Below, one piece after another: positions 1-10,588 of a stretch of DNA of 38,394 bases; positions within the stretch are counted from its first letter, which is position 1; every line of letters begins with the position of its first letter. This DNA comes from Mesotaenium endlicherianum (Eukaryota > Streptophyta > Zygnematophyceae > Zygnematales > Mesotaeniaceae), in contig WELA01012267.1 in the NCBI GenBank assembly GCA_009602735.1, forward strand, positions 29,106 to 67,499, read 5' to 3'. The translations under genes were made by a program, and so were the position numbers. The notes below the pieces were generated by a model. That model was not told where the DNA came from and ran no database searches. It saw nothing but the letters and a program-made list of their open reading frames with translations.

Positions 1-636
1 TCTGCGCTCACGCCCGACAGGCAAGTCGCCTTTGTCATAACTTTGCTGCAGAAGAGTGCTGGAGCTTGGTATGAACGAGAAGAGCAGTTGTGTGGAGTTC
101 CTGCTACTGTTGATCAGCTATTTGAAGGCTTGAAGGGGCAATTTCAACCTATTGCGCCCGAGGCTACCGCTCGAGATCTATTGGTGCGCCTTCGTCAACG
201 AGCAAGCGTTCAAGAGTATGTGTCGCGCTTCAACGAGCTGGTGCTTCAATGCCCATCCATGCACGAGTCAGAGATGATGGACAAGTTCAAGAGGGGACTC
301 AAGCCAACTGTGGCCAAGGAAGTGGCGCTCAAGGACCCTACCAGTCTTGGAGAAATGATGGCATTGGCAACAAGGGTCGACGCTGTGGAGTATAGTCAGA
401 GGCAGTGGGGCAGCCACAACTTTGGAGGATATCGACACTTTGGATCTCAAGCGCCAAGCACGAGTGTTCAAGGTCCAGTACCCATGGAGTTGGGACTTGT
501 GCAGTACCAGCGCAGGCAGCAGAATTTCAAGCCGAGAGGACCCTGCTATGATTGCGGCAAGCTTGGACATGTGGCTCGAGACGGTTATGTGAAGGCGAAG
601 CAACCTCAACAGCAGGAAAAAGGAGGACGCCAGTAA
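1..636 (+). CDS. TE-A gag (capsid/nucleocapsid), 5' partial
   Basis: The frame is open from base 1, so the start lies off the window. The product would coat the element RNA in virus-like particles. The middle part (about 70-400) has the look of a plant retrotransposon gag domain, with the signature around [18 protein letters not shown] and FKRGLKP. Near the C-terminus (about 541-590) there is a CCHC zinc knuckle, [13 protein letters not shown], but the position where the last cysteine is expected is a glycine. The frame ends at TAA 634-636 and overlaps pol, which is read in the -1 frame. It could be functional only if the knuckle defect is tolerated or is a sequencing error. Confidence 0.85.
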   Translation, partial: SALTPDRQVAFVITLLQKSAGAWYEREEQLCGVPATVDQLFEGLKGQFQPIAPEATARDLLVRLRQRASVQEYVSRFNELVLQCPSMHESEMMDKFKRGLKPTVAKEVALKDPTSLGEMMALATRVDAVEYSQRQWGSHNFGGYRHFGSQAPSTSVQGPVPMELGLVQYQRRQQNFKPRGPCYDCGKLGHVARDGYVKAKQPQQQEKGGRQ

Positions 637-3600
637 GTCGTTCTGGGGTGTCTACTGGCGTGAAGACGAGAACTCACAAGGAGGTTATCCCCAGGAGCCT
701 GTCGAGAAGCAAAGGACGAGACGTTGACAAGCCTATCATCGTGGAAGGAGTGGTCGACGGCAACAATGCGAAGTGTATGGTCGACAGTGGCGCAAGTGCA
801 AACTTTGTGCACAAGAAGCTGGTGAAAGAGTGGCGAGTCCCTGTGCAGAAGCATTATGAGCCTAAGGAGGCAATTTTGGCAAATGGGCAGAGACTCAAGT
901 GTGGTGCACCTACGGAAGCTATTCACGTGGAAGTAGCGGGGCACCGGAGTAAGGAAGTTATGGAGCAGGCAGAGTTGGGTCACCATGAGGTGATATTGGG
1001 CCGACCATGGCTAAGGAAAGCCAACCCTCAAGTGCACTGGAGCACAGGACAAGTGAAAGTCCAAGGGCGTGATGGTCGAATGGAGACAGCGAAACAGGTG
1101 GAGGTAGATACGACCACAAGTAACTGTCTTCTGTCGAGCCTGCAAGTTAAGAAGCTATGCAGGGCGAATCAGGTGAAGGAGATGTACCTTGTTTCGGTGG
1201 CCCTGGCCAGGTCATCAGATGGAGCAAGCGTGAATCCTAACAGCCTGGGCGAATGTACATCGCCGGAGGAGCAAGTAGTGGTGTCTGATCCCCTTGCTCA
1301 GAAGGAGCAGAGCCCAACTGCTCAAGAGAAGAAGCCTGCTGAGATGCCTGCCCAAATTAAGGCGCTGTTGGAGGAGTTCAAGTGCGTATTTCCTGAGGAA
1401 CTACCTGCAGGATTACCTCCACAGAGAGCTATGGAGCACAAGATTGAGTTGGAACCAGGGAGCAAGCCACCAGTGAGACCCGCCTATCGACAATCGTTTG
1501 CGGAGTTGGATGAGTTGAAGAAGCAGCTGACAGAGTTGTTGGAGAAGGGATTCATCCGACCCAGCGAGTCTCCATTTGCAGCGCCAGTCTTATTTGTGAA
1601 GAAGAAGGATGGGACTATGAGGATGTGTGTCGACTACCGGGCACTCAACAAGGTCACCATCAAGAACAGGTACCCACTTCCACGAGTGGACGAGTTGATT
1701 GACAGGCTTGTCGGGGCGAAGTATTTCTCGAAGATCGATTTGAGGAGTGGCTATCACCAGGTACGGATTGCGGAAGGAGACGTTCAGAAGACTGCTTTCA
1801 GAACTCGCTATGGTTTGTTCGAGTTCACAGTCATGCCTTTTGGATTGACTAATGCACCTGCTACATTCATGGGACTCATGAATAGTATCTTCAGACCCTA
1901 CTTGGACCAGTTTGTGGTGGTATTTTTGGACGACATCCTGATCTATTCGAAGACCTTGGAAGAGCATGTGGAGCATCTGAGGAAGGTGTTGGAGGTCTTG
2001 AGAGATCAGAAGCTGTATGGGAAGATGAGCAAGTGCGACTTCTGTCTCAAGGAGGTCGAGTTTCTTGGACACATAGTGGGAGCTGAAGGAGTCAAGGTGG
2101 AGCAGAAGAAGGTGCAAGCAGTCAGAGATTGGCCGGTACCTGCTGATATTCATCAACTCAGGAGTTTCCTCGGCATGGCGAATTATTATCGACGTTTCAT
2201 TGAAGGATTTGCCAAGGTGTGTGCACCGCTCACGGACATGTTGAAGAAGCAGGAGAAGTGGCTATGGGGTGACAAGGAGCAGCAAGCCTTCGAGAAGATT
2301 AAAGAGCTGTTAACACAGGCACCTGTGTTGGCAATTGCCAGTCCAGAGCTTCCTTTCACCATCATCACAGACGCGTCAAACTTTGCAGTGGGAGCCATTC
2401 TTCTCCAGGACCAGGGCAAAGGATTGCAGCCTGTGGCATATGAGAGCAGGAAGTTGAGTCCTGCAGAGCAGAACTATGCAGCACACGAGCGAGAGATGTT
2501 GGCTATTATCCAGGCTTTGAGGATTTGGCGATGTTATGTGGACGGCCGGAAGGTGTTCATCAAGACCGACCACAAGAGCTTGGAGAAGTTTATGACGCAG
2601 CCAACGTTGACACCAAGACAAGCAAGGTGGATGGAGTTTCTGCAACAGTTCGACCACAAGATTGAGTACTTACCTGGGAAGATCAACCCTGCAGACGCTT
2701 TATCCAGGAGGTGTGACCTTGCAGCTGTCTCAGTCATCAAGGAGAATATGGACTTCAAGGAGAAGCTTCAAAAAGGTTATGAGGAGGACCCACAGTTTGC
2801 TGATGGTGGAGCAGCGGAGTTCAACGCGAGTATGCAGAAGAAGGACGGCATATGGTATTATGGTGATTCCAAGAGAGTGGTGGTACCTGACATCAAGGAG
2901 CTACGAGACTTACTACTTACGGAGCATCATGACTGCTTATATGCTGGACACTTTGGAAGCGAGAAGACGGCAAGCGTGCTGAAGCGGGAATATTACTGGA
3001 GAAATATGGACAAGGACATCGAGGAGTGGATCAGGAGTTGCGATGCGTGCCAGAGAAACAAGACACCAAATCAAAAGAAGGGAGGTACATTGCGACCCCT
3101 GCCTATTCCAGAGTATCCTTGGGAGCAGATTGCTATGGACTTCATCACATCGTTACCAGTCAGTGGTCAAGGGCACGATGCAGTATGGGTAGTGTCTGAC
3201 AGACTCAGCAAGATGGCTCACTTCATTCCCATGAAGGAGACTTCTACGGCAGCAGATGTGGCACGGCTATTCTTTGATCATATTTTTAGGCTACATGGGT
3301 TGCCGAAGGTGATTGTTTCAGATCGAGATCCAAGGTTTACTAGCAACTTTTGGCGGTCATTGTTTACTTTGATGGGGACCAAGCTGAGTATGAGCACTTC
3401 CTATCACCCTCAGACAGATGGGCAGAGTGAGAGGCTCAACAGAACTCTGCAAGAGGTGCTCAGGAGTTTCACTATGGAAGACCCTTCAGAGTGGGACAAG
3501 AAGCTACCAGGGTTGGAGTTTGCCTACAACAACAGCATGCAGGGATCGACCAAGCAGTCACCATTCGCTATGGTTTATGGGAGAGAAGTATATCATCCAG

Positions 3601-4235
3601 GGAACATCTTGTTGGAGAAGGCCAAGGAGACTCAGGTTCCTACTACACAAGCTTTTATGGAGCAGATGGCCAAGACTTGGGATATGGCGAAGACGTGTAT
3701 TCGGAAGGCACAACAAGAGCAGGTCAAGCATGCTAACAAGCACAGGAGGGAAGTGACATTCCAAGTGGGCGACAAAGTACTCTTGTCCACAGAGAACCTA
3801 CCTTTCACAGGCAAGAGGAAACTGCGGGCACGGTTTACAGGTCCCTTTGAAGTGCTCAAGCAGGTGAATCTAGTGACCTACAAGTTGGAACTTCCTCCAG
3901 GATGGCGTATCCATGATGTGTTCCATGTCAGTTGTCTACGGCCATACGTTGACCCGAATGAAGGACATCCAGGACGACTACCTACACCGCCACCACCGGT
4001 CGAGATCGATGATGTATTGGAGTATGAAGTGGAGGCGATTGTCGGCGATCGACGAGTCAAGCGAGGTCAACGAGTTGTCCAAGAGTATCTGGTCAAGTGG
4101 AAAGGCTACCATGCGGACGACAACACTTGGGAGCCAGAGGCCAACTTGACTCATTGTAAGAGTAAGTTGAGACGTTATCTGCAGAATGCGTCGAGGACGT
4201 CGCATCTTGAGAAGGGGGATGATGTAAGGTCATAG
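552..4235 (+). CDS. TE-A pol polyprotein (PR-RT-RH-INT-chromodomain)
   Basis: The frame is uninterrupted for 1227 codons; the true N-terminus probably comes from frameshifting out of gag, so 552 is only the first ATG in the frame. The aspartic protease motif VDSGA is near residue 78. RT follows (about 335-520), with [19 protein letters not shown] and FLDD at about 458-461. RNase H has the ITDAS motif at about 605. Integrase has an HHCC zinc domain (about 793-850) and catalytic D, D, E near 863, 923 and 959. A GPF motif near 1096 and a C-terminal chromodomain (about 1157-1215, EYLVKWKGY) follow. In this family the protein copies element RNA to cDNA and integrates it, with the chromodomain guiding target choice. 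No internal stop is present, so the copy may be young. Confidence 0.95.
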   Translation: MRQAWTCGSRRLCEGEATSTAGKRRTPVSRSGVSTGVKTRTHKEVIPRSLSRSKGRDVDKPIIVEGVVDGNNAKCMVDSGASANFVHKKLVKEWRVPVQKHYEPKEAILANGQRLKCGAPTEAIHVEVAGHRSKEVMEQAELGHHEVILGRPWLRKANPQVHWSTGQVKVQGRDGRMETAKQVEVDTTTSNCLLSSLQVKKLCRANQVKEMYLVSVALARSSDGASVNPNSLGECTSPEEQVVVSDPLAQKEQSPTAQEKKPAEMPAQIKALLEEFKCVFPEELPAGLPPQRAMEHKIELEPGSKPPVRPAYRQSFAELDELKKQLTELLEKGFIRPSESPFAAPVLFVKKKDGTMRMCVDYRALNKVTIKNRYPLPRVDELIDRLVGAKYFSKIDLRSGYHQVRIAEGDVQKTAFRTRYGLFEFTVMPFGLTNAPATFMGLMNSIFRPYLDQFVVVFLDDILIYSKTLEEHVEHLRKVLEVLRDQKLYGKMSKCDFCLKEVEFLGHIVGAEGVKVEQKKVQAVRDWPVPADIHQLRSFLGMANYYRRFIEGFAKVCAPLTDMLKKQEKWLWGDKEQQAFEKIKELLTQAPVLAIASPELPFTIITDASNFAVGAILLQDQGKGLQPVAYESRKLSPAEQNYAAHEREMLAIIQALRIWRCYVDGRKVFIKTDHKSLEKFMTQPTLTPRQARWMEFLQQFDHKIEYLPGKINPADALSRRCDLAAVSVIKENMDFKEKLQKGYEEDPQFADGGAAEFNASMQKKDGIWYYGDSKRVVVPDIKELRDLLLTEHHDCLYAGHFGSEKTASVLKREYYWRNMDKDIEEWIRSCDACQRNKTPNQKKGGTLRPLPIPEYPWEQIAMDFITSLPVSGQGHDAVWVVSDRLSKMAHFIPMKETSTAADVARLFFDHIFRLHGLPKVIVSDRDPRFTSNFWRSLFTLMGTKLSMSTSYHPQTDGQSERLNRTLQEVLRSFTMEDPSEWDKKLPGLEFAYNNSMQGSTKQSPFAMVYGREVYHPGNILLEKAKETQVPTTQAFMEQMAKTWDMAKTCIRKAQQEQVKHANKHRREVTFQVGDKVLLSTENLPFTGKRKLRARFTGPFEVLKQVNLVTYKLELPPGWRIHDVFHVSCLRPYVDPNEGHPGRLPTPPPPVEIDDVLEYEVEAIVGDRRVKRGQRVVQEYLVKWKGYHADDNTWEPEANLTHCKSKLRRYLQNASRTSHLEKGDDVRS
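617..621 (+). promoter_or_regulatory. Possible -1 frameshift site between TE-A gag and pol
   Basis: Gag is read in frame 1 and pol in the -1 frame, and they overlap at 552-636. Just before the gag stop, a run of five A (codons GAA AAA in gag) is followed by GGAGGA. Slipping back one base on AAA leads straight into the pol frame. It is not a classical X XXY YYZ heptamer, and I did not verify a downstream pseudoknot. This is inference from frame geometry. Confidence 0.3.
4209..4222 (+). other. TE-A polypurine tract
   Basis: A purine-rich run (GAGAAGGGGGATGA) lies immediately before the TG that opens the LTR. In this family it is the RNase H resistant primer for plus-strand synthesis. The second TE-A copy has the matching run directly before 17836. 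Confidence 0.7.
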
Positions 4236-4966
4236 GTTTATGAAGTGCATTTTTGAGTATCATGAAAGTATGTTTTGATTGTATAGTAGTGTAGAGTGCA
4301 TTTTTGTGGTCATTTTGATATAAAGTTCATCGAATTTGGTCAAGTATTGAGAGAGTTATGGATTTCCGAAGTTTAATTAGTTTTGAGGTCGGTTGACGAC
4401 TGTCCTTAATTCGCGGTGAGCGCGACCGTCGGATTGACCGACAGCGTCGAGCGATCTGGCCCGTTAGAATGAACTCGAACCTTCACGTAAGTTCGGCTGA
4501 CGCGGAGTGCCGACTAGGTCGATTTACCTAGAAGTTTCGGTTTAGCCTAGCGCGTCTAAGATAGAATATTCTAGTAATGTCGATGCATGTATGTGGACGT
4601 CAATTCGGCCCGACACGTCAGATTAGACTGATCTGGCTTACTCACGAATATTCTGGAAGGGACGATTTGACGAACACTTAGGAAAATCCGTAGCTTCCTC
4701 CTAGGGAGAAGCACTTAGGCAGAAAATTATAAATAGGCATAACTTCTTTGTTTCTTATCAGTTTTCACTTCTGTACATTTCTACGGGTTTGTAATGACAA
4801 GGCCTTTCATCCTACATCACTTGTTAGCAGTTTCTTGCTACTCAAAATGTTGAGTATTTTTCCTAAGCTTTGTTAGTGATATGCCGCTGCACTCTCTAGT
4901 ATGATGGCAACTAGTTCCTTTCCTCGTGAGTCACTACGCTTCCACTAGGGCACTTTGCCCCTTTCA
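4223..4966 (+). repeat. TE-A 3' LTR
   Basis: A 744-bp LTR that begins TGTAAGG and ends CCTTTCA. Its boundaries are supported by the second copy at 17836-18577, which has the same start and end but different flanking sequence on the right. A TATAAATA box at 4728-4735 fits the start of transcription in the LTR. The pol stop codon (4233-4235) lies 11 bases inside the LTR. The two LTR copies are clearly alike but differ at a few percent of positions. Confidence 0.9.
4728..4735 (+). promoter_or_regulatory. TATA box in TE-A LTR
   Basis: TATAAATA, conserved in the second LTR copy at 18349-18356. Its position about two thirds into the LTR fits a U3/R promoter. Confidence 0.55.
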
Positions 4967-5600
4967 GTTGAGGATCGCCAGCCGCCGCACACACTTGCGT
5001 GGGTCCTGGAGAACGTGGCCGCGCGCCACGATCACCGACCCAATGTTAGCGCCGACTTCGCTCTTTGCAGCAGCTACGTCGGCCGCGAGGCCGTCATTGA
5101 CGCTGCCCAGATTGGTTCCTTCGCGCACCTCGTCCGCGCCTACTTTACGAACCTGGCGATGCCAGGTACTCTCGAGGCGTTGGCCGCCTCTCATCAACGT
5201 CACCCACGAACCGTCGACTCCATCCTCAATGCCCCTCATCTGGCCCAGCGCGTTACTGCACTACCACATCCCTCCATGGCGCAGTGTGAGGTCCTGCATG
5301 ACGTCACTTGCGCGCTGCCGACTTTTGTCAGCCGCTACGACAGCGACGCCTTCGTCGGAGATCAGCGCGGGATGGTCATCGACCTGGAGACTGGCATGTT
5401 TGACAGGCCGCGCCCTGCGGAGATGGAGCGTGCCATGGGCTTCCCGCCGCATCTCACACAGGTGGACGGTCTCACTGAGGTGAACCGCATTCGCCTCTTG
5501 GGGCAGGCGATCGACGCCAACGTCCTCACGTGGATTCTGCTGCAGACGCAGGCCTTGGCGCCTCTCTACGCCGCAGCCCGGCATCCCGAGCTGCCTCGGC
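4967..5600 (+). other. C5-cytosine DNA methyltransferase C-terminal domain within TE-B
   Basis: The translated segment reads, in order, WVLENVAARHD (motif VI), VIDAAQIGSFAHLVRAYFTN (motif VII-VIII region), a target-recognition-like stretch, RPRPAEMERAMGFPPHLTQV (motif IX region) and NRIRLLGQAIDANVLTWIL (motif X). The EMERxxGFP and RxRLLGxxxxxxVL pattern is closest, by eye, to the DNMT3/DRM type. Motifs I-IV, including the cysteine nucleophile, are absent because the domain begins at the TE-A LTR. The motif VIII arginine expected after AH appears to be leucine. Confidence 0.75.
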
Positions 5601-5785
5601 CTGCCGATGATATGGACGACGACTCCACCGACGATGACAATCGGGCCCCGCATGGCACGACGTGGCATCCTCAGCGCGCAGGGCCTGCACCGCAGGCGCG
5701 TGCCCGCCCCCCCTCCCCACCGCCGCGCAAGGAGGACTCTGGTTCGCTGGGGGGGGGACGGCGGAGAGAGGAGTCCTCACAGCGA

Positions 5786-5821
5786 CCCAGGGAGTCCCGG
5801 TCACCCAGGGAGTCCTGGTCA
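5786..5821 (+). repeat. 18-bp tandem duplication in TE-B linker
   Basis: The unit CCCAGGGAGTCCCGGTCA (5786-5803) is followed directly by a copy with one change (5804-5821). It lies in the low-complexity linker between the methyltransferase remnant and RT and keeps the reading frame. Confidence 0.8.
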
Positions 5822-8800
5822 CCCTTTCTTTTTCCTCGCTCGCAGGCAGACGGTGCCAGGCAGCTGGCCGCAGCTGCCACGGTGCAGGTACCCGCGGCAG
5901 GCCGAGCGCCAAGCGCTGCAGGAGAGGTGACACCTGCAGCACCACAGTCTACCCCAGCGGCAAGACAGGAGACTCCAGCTGCAGGCCAGGCGACGCCACC
6001 AGCTCTACCGACATGGAAGCTTGGGGGGACACTTACCAAGGCGCAGGCTGCACAGTTGACGGCACTGCTGGACGGGAGGCGCAGCACCAGCTTTGCCAGC
6101 GGCATGCACGATCTCGGGCGCTACAGGGGGGACCCCATGCGGATTATTCTCACGTCGCAGGAGCCCGTTTTCCTGAAGCGTTATCGCTACAGCCACTTCG
6201 AGGATGGCTTGATCAACGCGCAGACAGGCAAGCTGGAGGACAGTCGGCTCATTCGGGAGTCCTCCTCTCGCTATGCCGCACCCACGGTCATGCCAGCCAA
6301 GAAGGATGCCTCGGGCAACTGGTCCGAGAAGAGGATGTGCGGTGACTATCGTAGGCTGAACGAGGTCACCGAGCATGACAGATATCCTATGCCGACGTCT
6401 GACGAGATCTTTGACGACATCGGCACGTGCACTTGGTTCTCAGTGTTGGATCTGCGTCAAGGCTTCAACCAGATTCCCATTGCCGAGGAGGACCAGCATA
6501 AGACGGCGTTCTGGGGAGCACAGCAGCTCTACGATTGGGTGGTGATGCCGTTCGTGTTGAAGAACGCGCCAGCTACCTTTCAGAGGGTGATGGATAAGGA
6601 GCTGGCCGGGCTGTCCTTTGCTCGATGCTACATCGATGACGTGCTCGTCTTCAGTCAGACGTTTGAGGAGCACGTGGCGCACATCACTGCTGTCCTGGAC
6701 CGCTTGGTGGCCGCTGGGCTCATGTGCCATCCAGGCAAGTGCACTTTTGGGACCCGCGAGGTGGAGTACCTTGGCCACCTGCTCTCCTCCAGCGGCTTGG
6801 CACCCCAGCTGGCGAAGATCTCGGCCATCACAGGCATCCCACCTCCTACAGATCTCTCGCAGCTGCGGGCCTTTCTCGGCATTGCCAACTACTACCGCCG
6901 CTTCGTGCAGGGGTTCAGCGAGCTAGCCAAGCTGCTCAACGACTTGCTCCGCAAGGGCGTTGCCTACGTGTGGGGACCAGAGCAGCAGGCGGCATTTGAT
7001 AAGCTTAAGGAGCTGTTGGTGAGCGCTCCTGTGCTTCGGCGTCCTAACTATGCGAAGCCCTTCATCCTCCACACCGACTGGTCGCAGGCAGGGCTGGGCG
7101 CTGTGCTGGTGCAGGAGCATGACGGCTTCGAGCATGTGGTGGCCTACGCCAGCCGCAGCAACAACCGCGCGGAAGGCAACTACGGCTCCTACGAGGGGGA
7201 GTGCCTGGCAGCAGTCTGGGCGATCGTGCACTTCAGGCACTATCTCTACGGCACGCACTTTTGCCTGGTCACCGACCATCAGCCACTTAAGTGGCTCATG
7301 ACGTCGGAGCGCTTGACCGGCAAGTACGCACGGTGGGCGCTTATCTTGCAGGAGTACACCTTCGACGTGCACCACCGTCCAGGCTCGACCAACCTGGACG
7401 CTGACAATCTCAGCCGTAACCCGCTGCCCTCCTCAAGGGATCTCACTATGGCTCGCCACGATAAGGATGAGCCGGTGGCCTGGCACGCGGCGGCCTTCCT
7501 GGCCTTCACCGTGGACGGCGATGTGCGGCCCGCAGGGCTCACTAGCCTGGACATGGTGACCGTCACCACTCGGCGATTGGCCCTGGCAGGGGCAGAGGAT
7601 CAGGACAGCTGGCAACGCGATCCCGAGAACGTGTGGGACGACGCCCCAGTGCTGTAGTACGTCACGGCCAAGGAGTTGGCACCCAATGTCAGCGCACGCG
7701 AGCGCGACCGCATCCTCAAACGCAGCCGCAACTTCATTTTCATGGAGGGGCGCGTGCGGCGCGTGATGGCGGACGGCTCCGTCCTGGTGGTCCCTGAGCC
7801 TGCCATACGGAATGAGCTGGTGTGCCGAGTGCACAAGTCCCTCAGGCACTTCGGTGTCAAGCGCACCCTCAGTCTTCTTCAGGCCGAAGACTGGTGGCAC
7901 GGCATGACTAAAGTCGTCGCCGCTGTCGTCAGCAGCTGCACTCTCTGCGACCGTGTGCGCTCGAGCTTCACAGCGCGCACCGTTGCCCTCAGCCCCCTTC
8001 CCATTTAGGGGCTGTTCTACAGGTGGTCGCTGGACTTGGCTGGAGAGCTGCCAAAGTCTCGCCGGGGCAACCTCTACGTCTTGGTGATGATTGAGCACAT
8101 GTCCAAGTGGATCGAGCTCGTGCCCTTGCCCAGCAAGGCCAGTGAGGGGATCGCTCAAGCCTTCCTCGATCAGGTCCTTAGCCGTTTTGGCGGCTGCGCT
8201 GAGGTGCTGACCGACCAGGGCAAGGAGTTCCAGGGCAGCTTTCAGAAGCTGCTGGAGCGCTCTATGATCGACCACCGCACCACCTCCCGCGATCATCCTC
8301 AGGCTGACGGCCTCGCCGAGCGCATGGTGCAGATCGTCAAGCTAGGGTTGCGGAAGTACTGCCTTGCCCATGACCGTACCCACTGGGATGACGCCCTCCC
8401 TTGGCTGGCAATGGGGTACAGGTTCAGTAAGCAAGCCTCCCTGGCCTCTCACTCTCCCTACTTCCTTCTCTACGGCCGACAGCCCATCCTGCCGGCAGCG
8501 TCCAGGACTGTGGCCGAGAACGTCTTGGACTTGGACAGTCCCGAGACATGGAGTGCTCTTATCGGGCAGCGTGCTCAGCTCTTTCGGCGCCTGATGCCCA
8601 TGGCCATGGATAACCTCAGCATTGCACAGTATCGCGACACACTGAGGTACGCCATGACTTGTGGAGGAGCCTATCATCCGCAGGTGTTGCAGTTTTCTGC
8701 AGGTGACTTCGTGTACCTGCGACGCCAGACGAAAAACACCCTCGACACCAGCAGCTCGCCGGTCATCCTGCGCATCAAGCGTGCCTTGACGTCAGGAGTC

Positions 8801-8919
8801 TTGGAGCTGGAAGGCGCAGATGGCCGTCTTCACAAGGACCACACGAAGAACTGTGGGCCGTGCCACCTTCCTAACCTTGACTTGCAGGACCGTCCCCGCG
8901 ACGCTCGGCCGCCCAAGGA

Positions 8920-9060
8920 CTGGGCGTGCCAGATCTGTCACAACAATGGCCAGGAGGCCAAGATGCTGCTCTGCGATAGCTGCAACCTCGGCTTCCACAT
9001 CGGCTGCCTTGACCCGCCGCTGGCCCGCGTGCCAGCTAGAGACTGGTTCTGCGGAGACTG
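8920..9060 (+). other. PHD finger at the C-terminus of TE-B integrase
   Basis: The segment has the full C4HC3 spacing: CQIC, a short loop, CDSC, then GFHIGC, then a loop with PP, and WFCGDC. PHD fingers bind histone H3 tails in many chromatin proteins. Here it takes the place held by the chromodomain in TE-A and TE-C, so I infer a role in targeting integration to marked chromatin. Confidence 0.88.
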
Positions 9061-9109
9061 CACTGAGCTAGCCTTAGGCAGCGTACACAGCCCATCAGCT
9101 AGAGGCTGA

Positions 9110-9865
9110 GAGCTGGGGGGGGAATTAAAACTTTTTCGACTTGACTCCCTTTTCGGCTATAACGCCACATGTATTATTGACTCCATTGCAGCAAAGCCTG
9201 CTTGCCTATAATGTGTTGCTTATGCATATGGTGCGCACTCGACCTCGTAACGCACGACAGCTGTCATGATTACTTGAGTCGAGGTTGTCGTATAAAAACC
9301 AAGCTCCACACGTGCGGAACATCAACCTAGGAAGGCCAACTTTGCATTGACTTTACGCATCCGTATGTTAACCTTTTCTAGATTTCCAAGTCACCAACGT
9401 GTAGCGCGTCGAAGCATCTTCCGAATGGCACCAAATTTGCGTCATTTGGTCAAGTATCGAGCGAAATAGGTGCGATCTAGTCCGCGTCACCTACCGGTCC
9501 CTAGCGAAACTTTCCCAAGGCCCAATTTGTGGCTCAATGTTCCCAAAGGTGACATTGTTGGCTCTTCGTGACCCCAAGCTTTGTGCGCACAAATCCGCGA
9601 GCTCCATAGCCTACATAAGCTTTGCATTTCCATACTATATGTGCATCATTGAGGCTATAACTTGGTGACTGCATCACCTACTCCTAGAGGAAGCTTCCTC
9701 AATTTTCAGATCCACTTTTGAGGCGCTATCTAGGTAGAATCACCCAATGTAAGCTCGGCCAATGAGGGACACGTAGCATATCCTACGCACCTTGCTTTGA
9801 TTGGTTTGAGTTATGCTTAGCCCATAGGAGTGTTAGTACATGCCTTGTACACATTAGTGGACATA
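9110..9865 (+). repeat. TE-B 3' noncoding / probable LTR sequence
   Basis: No coding frame is seen. A G-rich run (9114-9122) right after the pol stop could be the polypurine tract. A TATAAAA box is at 9291-9297. The first 136 bases (9123-9258) recur at 17248-17383. This is probably the TE-B 3' LTR, interrupted at 9865/9866 by TE-C; the rest of it may be 16852-17247. TG...CA ends could not be fixed, so the LTR call is inference. Confidence 0.5.
9291..9297 (+). promoter_or_regulatory. TATA-like box in TE-B 3' sequence
   Basis: TATAAAA, preceded by a GC-richer stretch, about 170 bases after the probable polypurine tract. Compatible with an LTR promoter. Confidence 0.4.
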
Positions 9866-10588
9866 TGAAATGAATTGACTTACCAAATAGGCGATTAACG
9901 ATTAATAAAGATCTTTATATCAGCAAGTAATCTTATGGTATTTCCGTTAACTAGTTAAACGGCAAAGGACAATACACTAGCAGGGAATAATACTCGTCAG
10001 TCAAATGCGAGTAAACTAGCATAAATGATGCAAATCAGTAAACTCATACATAAGCAAGGTTAGAAGACAGTGCGTATCAATGGCTTCTCGCCTTGGATTC
10101 AGAGTTCTCTCAGTAAGCTGTACAAGAGAGTTGGCCTCGTTTCCGAATGCCGAACTCGAGAGCAATGCCTAGCATATGTACATGGAATGAGTTTACTGTT
10201 CAACGGTCAGTGCGATGGCACCGCCTACCCGGGAGTTAACCACGTTGGTAGGACCTCGGTTAACCAAATCCACCGCCATCTCCCATCATCCCGAATCGCC
10301 ATCCATCATAGGGATGTCATGTGGCCATTCATGTAGCATACCACACTTAGATGCATATTGAGGCAGTTCGCTGCTACCGAGTACGGAAGTCAGCTGGCTG
10401 TGAAAGAATGTGTCAGCAAGCTGACTTAAGGTGGCCTCAGCCTGCTACTTCCGGCCAAGTNNAAGTAACTATATTAAGTATGAAGNAAGGCCAGCAGACT
10501 GATTATTAACTAGAGTTCAGCAGGCTGAACTTATTTAACTATATTATTTAAATGAATATTAAATCGACCAGTATACTGATTCATTACA
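9866..10588 (-). repeat. TE-C 3' LTR
   Basis: About 723 bp; plus strand reads TGAAATGAAT ... GATTCATTACA, so the ends are TG/CA with short inverted ends. It matches 16134-16846 closely. N bases at 10461-10462 and 10486 mark a short unresolved insertion relative to the other LTR. Confidence 0.93.

Larger units (their letters stand above)
1..4966 (+). mobile_element. TE-A: Ty3/gypsy chromovirus, 5' end outside window
   Basis: This is an LTR retrotransposon of the Ty3/gypsy chromovirus type. In order it shows gag, then pol with protease, reverse transcriptase, RNase H, integrase and chromodomain, then a polypurine tract (about 4209-4222) and a 3' LTR (4223-4966). The 5' LTR, PBS and start of gag lie left of base 1. 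RT-RNase H-integrase order separates it from Ty1/copia elements, where integrase precedes RT. A second, partial copy of its 3' end occurs at 17384-18577. The 3' LTR joins directly to the truncated methyltransferase frame of TE-B, so it is either inserted in TE-B or recombined with it. Confidence 0.93.
4967..9109 (+). pseudogene. TE-B pol: C5-DNA methyltransferase remnant + RT-RH-INT + PHD finger
   Basis: One reading frame runs from the TE-A LTR junction to TGA 9107-9109, broken by TAG at 7655-7657 and 8006-8008. The first ~215 codons (4967-5600) resemble the C-terminal half of a C5 cytosine methyltransferase: an ENV motif (VI), an AHLVRAYFTN stretch (VIII-like), EMERAMGFP (IX) and RLLGQA (X). 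The catalytic PCQ/PCN motif is missing, cut off at the left junction. A Pro/Ala/Arg-rich linker follows (5600-6000). RT is at about 6200-6700, with YIDD at 6629-6640. RNase H has HTDWSQAGLG at about 7070. Integrase zinc and DDE core (DLAG, LTDQGKEF, ADGLAERM) are at 7740-8400. A C4HC3 PHD finger ends it (about 8920-9060). No DSG/DTG protease was seen. The copy is dead, but the domain order looks ancestral to the family. Confidence 0.85.

Noticed and set aside
606..986. Several 60-190 residue minus-strand frames across TE-A and TE-B
   Set aside because: They are antisense shadows of gag and pol and show no domain of their own.
7655..8008. TAG read as glutamine (alternative genetic code)
   Set aside because: The intact TE-A pol ends at TAG with no conserved sequence beyond, and the TE-B stops are better explained as mutations in a dead copy.
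10070..10336. An 88-residue frame repeated almost identically at 16338-16604, with a relative on the minus strand at 18878-19132
   Set aside because: All three lie inside TE-C LTR copies; the conservation reflects recent LTR duplication, not a gene.
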